Assembly: GCA_964016875.1 (NCBI GenBank)
Contig: OZ024724.1
Coordinates: 48,080,899 to 48,144,898, forward strand
Reading direction: 5' to 3'
Origin: Fallopia convolvulus
Lineage: Eukaryota; Streptophyta; Magnoliopsida; Caryophyllales; Polygonaceae
Length of the DNA: 64,000 nucleotides
The position numbers and the translations under genes are program-made. Under the pieces are notes generated by a model that did no database searches, was not told the DNA's origin, and saw nothing but the letters and a program-made list of their open reading frames with translations. This document shows, piece after piece, positions 56,701 to 64,000 of this stretch. Numbering within the stretch: position 1 is the first letter of the stretch; each line of letters starts with the position of its first letter.

Positions 56701-57525
56701 ATGGTTCATAACCGTTCTACTGATCCATCTCTTGTTGTATTTGATTCAGAAATAGAAAGGACATTCTTTAGGTTGCGCAGGCAAGCTCGTGATATTTCTC
56801 GTGAACTATCGTTCAACCTGGATTCTTCCACATCTGATTCTGAAACTGAAAGCATTCCTGAAATTGCGGAGATGACTCAACAGACACTGAGACAGTTGAC
56901 GTACTGCACCTGATTTGGCACAAAAACCATTGGCGGTGAAGCTACTTGAGCTCCCTGACGGTGTCCAATATGAACTGAAATCTGGGTTGATTCACCTCTC
57001 CCTCAATTCTATGGGAAGGCGGGTGAGGATCCCAATAAACATCTGGCTGAATTTCATGTTGTCTGCTCTAGCATGAAACCGAAGGGCGTCACTGATGTTC
57101 AAATCAAGCTGAGAGCTTTCTCTTTTTCTTTGAAAGAGGGAGCTAGTGACTGGCTCTATTATTTGGCTCCTGGCAGTATTGAGACTTGGGAGCAATTGAA
57201 GAAGGCTTTTCTTGAAAAATACTTCCCTGCCACAAAGCTTTCAAGTCTGAAGAAGAGCATTAGCAACATTGAACAGCTCCCGAACGAATCATTGTATGAG
57301 TATTTTGAGAGGTTCAAGAAGCTAATCTCAAGCTGCCCCTATCATGGTTATTCTCATCTGGATCTTGTTATGTACCTCCATGAAGGTTTATTGGATGAAG
57401 AACGACGACATGTCAATGCTGCGTGTGGAGGAAACATCCTGAATAAGACTCCTGCTAAAGCTTTTGAACTTTTCCATGAACTATCTGAAGGCTCTCGTCA
57501 ATTCAGCAAAAGACTGCAATGAGGG
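56701..57525 (+). pseudogene. Athila gag
   Basis: The first frame from ATG 56701 encodes a charged N-terminus (FRLRRQARDISREL) and stops at 56911. The capsid core follows from about 57060: FSFSLKEGASDWLYYLAPGS, WEQLKKAFLEKYFPATK, LYEYFERFKKLISSCPYHG, matching Retrotrans_gag of Athila. The core is frameshifted relative to the N-terminus, and the capsid frame ends at 57522. Confidence 0.82.
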
Positions 57526-57625
57526 TTGCCCATTCTATCGATGCTACAACTTTACATGAAGAGGTGAATGAGTTGAAGTCAATGTTCAGGCAATTCTTGT
57601 TAAAGGGACAACAACAAGTCAAACG

Positions 57626-59530
57626 TTGCGGTTTTTGCTCCGATATTACTCACAAGACAGATGCTTGTCCTACTCTTCATACTCAGAAGTGAATGCACTT
57701 GGAGGCTATGGGCCAAAAAGGCCGGCATATGATCTTTATTCGACCACATACAATCCAGGCTGGAAGGATCATCACAATTTGAGGTATGAAAATCAGAATC
57801 AACAATATATACCTCCAAACGGCCCTCCAGGTTTTAGACCTCACTTTCAATCTCAGCCTCAAGCACCGAATCAAGGCCCGTCCTTATCCACGGATGAAAT
57901 GATCCGCACTCTTGCCCAAAGCATGACTACTATGCATCAATCTGTGGGGCAATTTCAGCAAGAAACCAAGTCAAGCATCGCCAACTTGGATAATCAAATG
58001 AGCCAACATGCAAAGGCGATGAGCAAACTTGAAGCTAAAGATTCCAACAGATTACCTTCTCAAACGGAACTCAATCCTAAACAAAATGTGAATGCCATCA
58101 CTTTACGTAGTGGCAAGGCACTAACTAGGAAGCCCGAGGACGATCTTCAAATCAATGAAGGGGAGGAGGATGAATGGAAGGAAAATGAACACAGAAACCC
58201 AGATGAACGCGGGCTACAACATGAGGTGACGCGACTGTGCCCTATTGAGCCAAGCCCGCGTAATTCCAACAGTGAGTTCGAGAAACTGAACGCGGGGACA
58301 AAAATAGACGGCACGACCGCGCATGGTTCGGCGCGGCTGCGGCCTGACGATGGCGCGCTCGCGTCCACTGTTTTGGAGACCGCGCCGATGGTGATTCCTA
58401 AGAGTTCCGATCCGAGGTCTTATACACCTGTTCCACCTTTCCCAGAAGCTCTTAAGAAGACCCGGAAGTTAGAAAATGACAAGGAACTGTTCGAGACATT
58501 CAGTAAATGTGAGGTAAACATTCCTTTACTTAATTTGATTAAAAGCATCCCTAGATATGCTAAGTGTTTGAAAGAATTGTGCACCATAAAAAGAACTCAA
58601 AAGCTTAAGGGAAAACAGAAGATCTCTGTGAGTGAACATGTGTTTGCTATGTTTCAAAGGCGCATGCCTCAGAAATGTGGTGACCCTAGCATGTTCACTA
58701 TCCCTTGCATAATTGGTGACACAAAAATTGACAAGGCTATGCTAGATCTAGGTGCTTCAATAAATGTGTTACCTTATTCCTTGTACAAAATGCTTGAATT
58801 GGGTCCTTTGTAAGAAACGGGCGTTGTAATACAACTATATGATAGATCTAATGCTTACCCTAGAGGGATAGTTGAAGATGTGCTTGTTATGGTTGATAAT
58901 CTGATATTTCTTGTTGATTTTAATGTTTTAGATATGGACCATGATAAGCATGTTGCACCTATTTTGCTCGGTAGACCTTTTTTGAAAACAGATAAGACAA
59001 AAATTGATGTGTGTAGTGGTTCTTTGACCATGGAATTCGACGGGGAAAGGGTAGAGTACAATATCTATGATGCAATGAAATACCCTCCCGAAGATTCCTC
59101 TTTGGGCTTAATAGATGTTATAGCCCCACTTGCTCAAGAATTCTTCAATATACATGAATCTGAAGCTTTGAGATCCACCTTAAAAAATGCCATTATGAAT
59201 GATACTTCATATTTGGGTTTAAGAACTGACTTGCAGGAAGTGGTGGATGAGTTGAATGCTCACTTTGAGTGTCCACTTATGCCACCGGGCTCAAAGCCTG
59301 TGCTACTAATTTTGCCAAGCGAGAAGCTTTTGCCTTCTATTTTGCAAGCACCAGTGGTGGAATTGAAGCAAAATCTAGACCATCTTAAGTATGCATTCCT
59401 AGGAAATAGGGATACTTTACTTGTGATCATATCCAACAAGCTTACCAATGAGCAAGAGGATAGGTTGGTGGCGGTTTTGAAGGAGCATAAGTCAGCCATA
59501 GGATGGACCATTGCACATTTAAGGGATTAG
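57626..59530 (+). pseudogene. Athila gag C-terminus and protease
   Basis: Gln/Pro-rich text follows the capsid, then NAITLRSGKAL, a GC-rich insert (residues about 190-255), and YTPVPPFPEAL. The protease has MLDLGASINVLPYSLYKML with D-L-G-A as the catalytic loop and ILLGRPFLKT as the second block. A TAA at 58811 interrupts with the frame unchanged on the far side. The frame ends at 59530 near SAIGWTIAHLRD, the entry to RT. Confidence 0.82.
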
Positions 59531-59543
59531 TCCCTCAACATGT

Positions 59544-61120
59544 ATGCATCAGATTCTATTGGAAGATGAAGCTACACCCTCTAGACAACCCCAAAGAAGT
59601 TTGAATCCCCAAATGATGGAGGTGGTAGAGAAGGAAGTGTTGAAGCTCCTTCAGGCAGGTATGATCTTTCCAATCTCTGATAGTAAATGGGTCAACCCAA
59701 CTCAGGTTGTCCCTAAAAAGGGTGGCATCACAGTGGTTGATAATCACAAGGCTGATCTCATTCCCACTAGAGTTCAAACCGGGTGGCGAGTTCGTATTGA
59801 TTATCGTAAGCTTAATGTAGTAACCCGGAAGGATCACTTCCCATTACCTTTTATGTTGATCAAATGTTGGAACAACTTGCCAGTCGTTCATTCTATTGTT
59901 TCTTGGATGGATATTCTGGATATTTTCAGGTAGCCATAACACCAGAGGATCAGAAGAAGATAACGTTCACTTGTCCTTTTGGCACCTTTGCTTATCGAAG
60001 GATGCCTTTTGGACTGTGTAATGCCCCAATTACATTCCAACGGTATATGGTTAGTATCTTTTCTGAGTACAAAGAAAAATTCATTGAGGTATTTATGGAT
60101 GATTTCACGGTCCATGGGAATGATTGATTCATGTTTAACTCACTTGACACTTGTGTTTAAAAGATGTGAAGATACTAATCTTGTTCTAAATTCTAAAAAA
60201 TGTCATTTTATGGTAAAACAAGGTATAGTATTAGGCCATGTAGTGTCTTCTAGGGGTATTGAGGTCGATAAGGCTAAGGTTGAAGTGATTCAATCTTTGC
60301 CTTATCCTACTAATGTGTGTGAAGTACGTTTTTTTTTAGCCATGTAGGGTTTTACCGCAGGTTTATTAGAGACTTCTCAAAGATTGCCTCCCCCTTATGT
60401 GAGTTGTTGAAGAAAGAAGCCGATTTTGAGTTTGGTGTGGGTTGCAAGACGGCGTTTGATGAGTTAAAACTCCGCCTCACCATAACTCCCATTATCCAAG
60501 CCCCAGATTGGTCTCTCCCCTTTGAGATCATGTGTGATGCAAGCGATTATGCAGTGAGGGCTGTTTTGGGACTAAAGAAGGGCAGAGCATCTCATGTGAT
60601 TCACTATGCCTCTATGACATTGAATGAGGCCCAGAGGAACTACTACACCACGAAGAAGGAGCTCTTGGCATTTGTGTTTGCATTAGAGAAATTTCGCTCT
60701 TACGTGTTGGGAACAAAAGTTATTGTATACAAAGACCATGCATCACTCCTCTATCTGCTGATGAAGAAGGAGGCCAAGCCCAGGTTAATCAGGTGGATCT
60801 TGCTGTTAAGTGAGTTAAACATTGAGATCAAGGACAAAAAGGGGGCTGAAAATGTGGTTGCTGATCATTTGAGTCGTCTGGTGATGGAAGAACAAAGCAG
60901 CCCAAAGAGTTCACCCATTCAGGAGGAATTCCCTAATGATACCTTGTTTGCTATTAAGGTTATAAAACCTTGGTATGCACACTTGGTCAATTTCTTGGTT
61001 ATGGGTGAGTTCCTACCAACATTCACAAAAGCTCAAAAGGACAAGTTAAGAAGTGAAGCAAGGTATTGCATCTGGGATGATCCATATTTGTGGAAGCACT
61101 GCGCTGATCAGGTAATCTGA
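59544..61120 (+). pseudogene. Athila reverse transcriptase and RNase H
   Basis: RT blocks are WVNPTQVVPKKGGITVV, RVRIDYRKLNVVTRKDHFPL, CFLDGYSGYFQV (first Asp), RRMPFGLCNAPITFQRYM and VFMDDFTVHG (active-site DD intact). RNase H follows with FEIMCDASDYAVRAVLG, RNYYTTKKELLAFVFALEKF and VADHLSRL. At least four frame breaks (about 59530, 59855, 60125 and 60330 in a T-run) make it non-functional. Confidence 0.87.
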
Positions 61121-62265
61121 CGATGCATCCCAGATAATGAGGTAACTTCTATCTTGATCTTTTGTCATAACTATGCATGTGGGGGCATTTTAGTTCTAAA
61201 AAAACAGCTAGGAATGTATTGGATGCATGATTTTACTGGCCTAGCATTTTTAGGGATGCTCATGATTTTTGTAAATCCTATGACCGATGTCAAAGAGTTG
61301 GGAATATGTCCCAAAAGAATGAGATGCCACAATCTCCTATTATTTTCTGTGAGATTTTTGATGTATGAGACATTGACTTTATGGGTCCATTTCCTAATTC
61401 TTTTAGGAATTACTATATCTTGCTTGCGGTGGACTACGTTTCCAAGTGGGTGGAAGCTAAGGCCACTAGGACTGACGATTCTAAAGTAGTGATAGATTTC
61501 TTGAAGACCAACATTTTTACTAGATTTGGAGTCCCTAGAGGTTTATTTAGTGACAAGGGATCCCACTTCTTTAATAGAATGGTGAGTGTATTATTTAAAA
61601 AGTATCATGTCACACACAAAGTCTCTACAGCATACCACCCTCAGACGAATGGCCAGGCAAAGGTGTCCAACAGAGAGATTAAGTCTATATTGGAGAAGAC
61701 TGTGGCACCAAACAAGAAAGACTGGAGTGTTAGGTTGCATGATGCACTATAGGCATACAAGACTGCTTTCAAAACACCAATTGGAATGTCACCATTTCGT
61801 TTGGTGTTTGGTAAAGCATGTCACTTACCGGTGGAAATTCAACACAAAGCATATTGGGCAGTCAAGAAGTGCAACATGCGAGCCGATGAGGTGGGCGAAT
61901 TCAGGAAGCTTCAACTCCAAGAACTGGAAGAAATCAGGCTTGAGTCTTATGACAATGCAGTAATATACAAGGAAAAGACAAAGGCCTGGCATGACAAGCA
62001 TATTTGGAGGAAGAATTTCAAAGTTGGAGACAAAGTACTTTTGTTTCAATCCCGCCTCAGGTTGTTTCTTGGAAAATTGAGCTCAAGATGGAGAGCTCCT
62101 TTTGAGGTGGCTCGTGTATATCCACATGGCGGCAGTTGAAATCTATGACAGGGCCACTCACTCCATCTTCAAAGTGAATGGTCAGAGGCTGAAGCTATAC
62201 TATGACGGATTCAACAATGCCACTTTAGAAGGGACAGCTCTACGAGAGCTAGAGCAAGAGCCTTA
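61121..62265 (+). pseudogene. Athila integrase
   Basis: The core is well preserved: DFMGPFPNSFRNYYILLAVD (first Asp), LFSDKGSHF (second Asp) and NGQAKVSNREIKSILEKT (Glu). The zinc-binding start (61150-61320) is frameshifted. A TAG at 61750 replaces a residue before AYKTAFKTPIGMSPF. The C-terminal module runs through WHDKHI and KVGDKVLLF to about 62140, and then a frame change. Confidence 0.85.
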
Positions 62266-62303
62266 ATATCCTTTATACGTCAAGATAATGACGTTAAACA
62301 AGC

Positions 62304-62325
62304 GCTTGTTGGGAGGCAACCCAAT
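62304..62325 (+). other. Conserved Athila post-pol hairpin motif
   Basis: GCTTGTTGGGAGGCAACCCA lies about 40 bases after the pol end. TTGGG and CCCAA can pair around AGGCAA. I have seen this phrase after pol in many plant Athila-type sequences, so it is probably functional in the element RNA. Confidence 0.55.
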
Positions 62326-62419
62326 GTTAAGAGTAGTTTTTTTTAGTTAAATCTTTTTTAGGTAGTTTTTGTGTGTATTCTAGATACCCCAGATTCAAAA
62401 AAAATCAATAACCCGAATG

Positions 62420-62570
62420 AATCAGAGGAGCGCGGGCATGAAGGACAGGTGGCGCGGTCGCGCTAGTTAAGGCCCACACCCGCGTAATTTCAACAGTGAG
62501 CAGAAGGATGCGGCGTGGGCTAATTTGATAGATCGCGCGGCCACGCCGCGTATAAATTTCGGAATATAAT
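62420..62570 (+). promoter_or_regulatory. GC-rich segment and TATA-like site upstream of the Athila extra ORF
   Basis: A GCGCGG-rich stretch ends in GCGTATAAATTTCGG (TATAAAT near 62550), followed by a C/T-rich leader (62590-62650). This looks like a plant core promoter ahead of the extra ORF. Nothing proves that it is used. Confidence 0.4.
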
Positions 62571-62717
62571 ACAGGTGTGGCTGAGCCTATTTTTCACACA
62601 CCCATACCTCTCCTTCTTCTTCCTCACGCCCCTCTTCACCAAAACTCGTTAAAGAAGCTTCAAGGTCGGATTTGCACCAAAATCTTCACTCAAACAACAT
62701 CAAACAACAAGATTCAA

Positions 62718-63045
62718 GTAAGTTTTTGTTTTCTTAACCCCAAATCTCTCATATTTAAGCAAAATTTCGAATTTTATGCATGCTCTAGGCAAATTTAGTT
62801 CGCTTTTTGCTTATTCCTTCACAAAAGTTTGTTCTTTGCTCAATATAGGCTAGATTTGTGCTTATTTTACTAATTTGTGAAGATTTGAGATTAACCCTAG
62901 AATTTTTTATTAAATTTGATTAAAATATTTTAGGTAGTGGGGGAAGAGAGTGATTGAGAGCTTATTTGTGAAATATTATTGTGGTTGTCCTTGCCGGGAC
63001 AACAAAACAAATTGCATTTGTGTTGTTTGGTGGTGCTTGTGCAGG
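62718..63045 (+). other. Probable intron in the leader of the Athila extra ORF
   Basis: Donor ATTCAA|GTAAGT near 62718 and acceptor CTTGTGCAG near 63045, with a T-rich body. Splicing would join the C/T-rich leader to a short segment before the ATG at 63068. Confidence 0.5.
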
Positions 63046-63067
63046 AATTTGACAAAATTTAGGTACC

Positions 63068-64000
63068 ATGGGTCCTAAGAGAGCTATTCAGGGTGCTTCT
63101 ACCTCTCGTGTTGTTGCTTCTAGAGCACGGATAAATACTAGGTCACGAGCAGTCCGTACTTCTACTACTAGGAGACGGGCTCCAAAGGTGCATGAACCAC
63201 TACCCATTGTGGGAGAGGCCACCCCTGAGCAGTATGGCTTCCATTTGATTCATGGTTGGAGTCGGGCTAGGTTTCAAAGTCTTACAGCATGGGCGTGGAA
63301 GCCCACTCGCTACATTGATTGGGAGTTCATGCAGGCATTGGGACTTCAAGGAGAATTGATTAAGGTTGCTCAAGCTTTGGGATTTGGAGAGTTCATTCAG
63401 TTAAGAGAGGCTACTTACAAAGGGCTCACGTTAGAGTTTCTGAGTACTCTGAAGTGTGATATTACTGACGGACAGGAAGTTGAGGATGGGATGTGTAGAT
63501 TTCAACAGGGAGGTTTACAAAGGAGGATGACTCTGAATGAGATTAATGCCATTTTTGGTTTTCCAGAGATTAAGGATAAAGATGTGGCCCGTTGTGAGAG
63601 CCAAGCTACTTGGTTTACGGTGGATTTTTGGTCTAGCATTACAGGGAAGCAAGTCTACAAGCCTTCAAGGGCTAAATCTTCCTTCATATCTCATCATGTT
63701 ATTCGTATACTTCAGAGATTCATAGCCCACACTATTAGTGGGAGAGGGGATGGGGAGAACAATTGCCCCAGGAAAGATCTATTGCTTCTATGTGCAAGTT
63801 TGGGACAAGAGGAAGTCAATTTAGCTGGGTTTTTGATGACTCAGTTGTATCAAGTAGGCCGAGTTGGAGGTACCTCTATTGCTATTGGTGGTATTGTTAC
63901 TCGATTTGCCCATCATTTCCGCATTAACCTAAGTGGATATCAAGCTGACATGGAGCCTTTACCTATGAGCTTCAGGATGTTCCATAGCATGAATGTGTGC
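63068..64000 (+). CDS. ATHILA ORF-1 type protein, open to the window edge
   Basis: 311 codons from ATG (ACCATGGG context) to the last base without a stop, incomplete at the 3' end. The N-terminus is basic and Arg/Ser/Thr-rich (residues 1-45, with SRARINTRSRAVRTSTTRR). A globular part follows: YIDWEFMQALGLQGEL, FLSTLKCDITDG, then MTLNEINAIFGFPEI. This resembles the plant retrotransposon family Pfam calls ATHILA ORF-1 (PF03078). In some Athila elements this position holds an env-like gene, but no signal peptide or membrane segment is visible here. The role is unknown. It is the only intact retrotransposon frame in the window. Confidence 0.8.
   Translation, partial: MGPKRAIQGASTSRVVASRARINTRSRAVRTSTTRRRAPKVHEPLPIVGEATPEQYGFHLIHGWSRARFQSLTAWAWKPTRYIDWEFMQALGLQGELIKVAQALGFGEFIQLREATYKGLTLEFLSTLKCDITDGQEVEDGMCRFQQGGLQRRMTLNEINAIFGFPEIKDKDVARCESQATWFTVDFWSSITGKQVYKPSRAKSSFISHHVIRILQRFIAHTISGRGDGENNCPRKDLLLLCASLGQEEVNLAGFLMTQLYQVGRVGGTSIAIGGIVTRFAHHFRINLSGYQADMEPLPMSFRMFHSMNVC

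Larger units (their letters stand above)
56640..64000 (+). mobile_element. Athila-lineage gypsy retrotransposon (continues past the window)
   Basis: In order: gag, protease, RT, RNase H, integrase, a conserved hairpin, a non-coding GC-rich segment, and a downstream extra ORF of the ATHILA ORF-1 type. The long untranslated 3' region with an extra ORF is the lineage mark. Pol is broken in several places. No 3' LTR lies within the window. Confidence 0.88.

Overview
This is a window of nuclear DNA from a flowering plant, probably a dicot. Intron-bearing genes have close relatives in Arabidopsis (a RADIALIS-like MYB, a 3-methyladenine DNA glycosylase, an E-class PPR protein and an At1g01500-like protein). 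There is a eukaryotic tRNA-Ala with no encoded CCA. Most of the remaining sequence is plant transposable elements in several layers of nesting. Only four protein-coding host genes and one tRNA are convincing, and one of those four carries a frameshift.

Layout. (1) 1-18135 is a nested transposon block. A plant LINE is split by a Tat-lineage Ty3/gypsy element (about 5375-15728, gag-pol on the minus strand). That element carries an oppositely oriented, intron-containing extra gene on the plus strand, two tandem-repeat arrays and one LTR. A 4.4-kb tandem duplication places a near-identical copy of the LINE/Tat junction at 1-1819, with a truncated Ty1/copia element between the copies. A tRNA-derived SINE (16437-16611), a decayed gypsy 5' end and a possible hAT fragment follow. 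(2) 18136-27000 is the main gene island: RADIALIS-like gene (21750-22712, +), tRNA-Ala(AGC) (23041-23112, -) and DNA glycosylase (23775-26922, -, with a 22-nt last exon). (3) 27000-41260 is AT-rich and gene-free. It holds a row of non-autonomous DNA transposons: foldback Mutator-like elements, a hAT MITE nested in a TIR element, Helitron ends, a CACTA element full of GCGACCATATGGTCGC palindromes, MULE and LINE remnants, and a scrambled mitochondrial rrn18 insertion. (4) 42000-47700 holds the PPR gene (+) and the At1g01500-like gene (-). (5) 48600-64000 is a second transposon block: a LINE RNase H remnant, a Stowaway MITE, a gypsy element with both LTRs and a 5-bp target duplication but no integrase, and an Athila-lineage element. 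The Athila pol is broken, but its extra downstream ORF is open to the window edge.

No obviously new host pathway is visible. The most interesting structures are the spliced accessory genes in both large gypsy elements (antisense in Tat, sense in Athila), the two adjacent 1.2-kb foldback elements, and the almost unmutated 4.4-kb tandem duplication. Splice sites, element ends and target duplications were found by eye; no alignment or database search was run.
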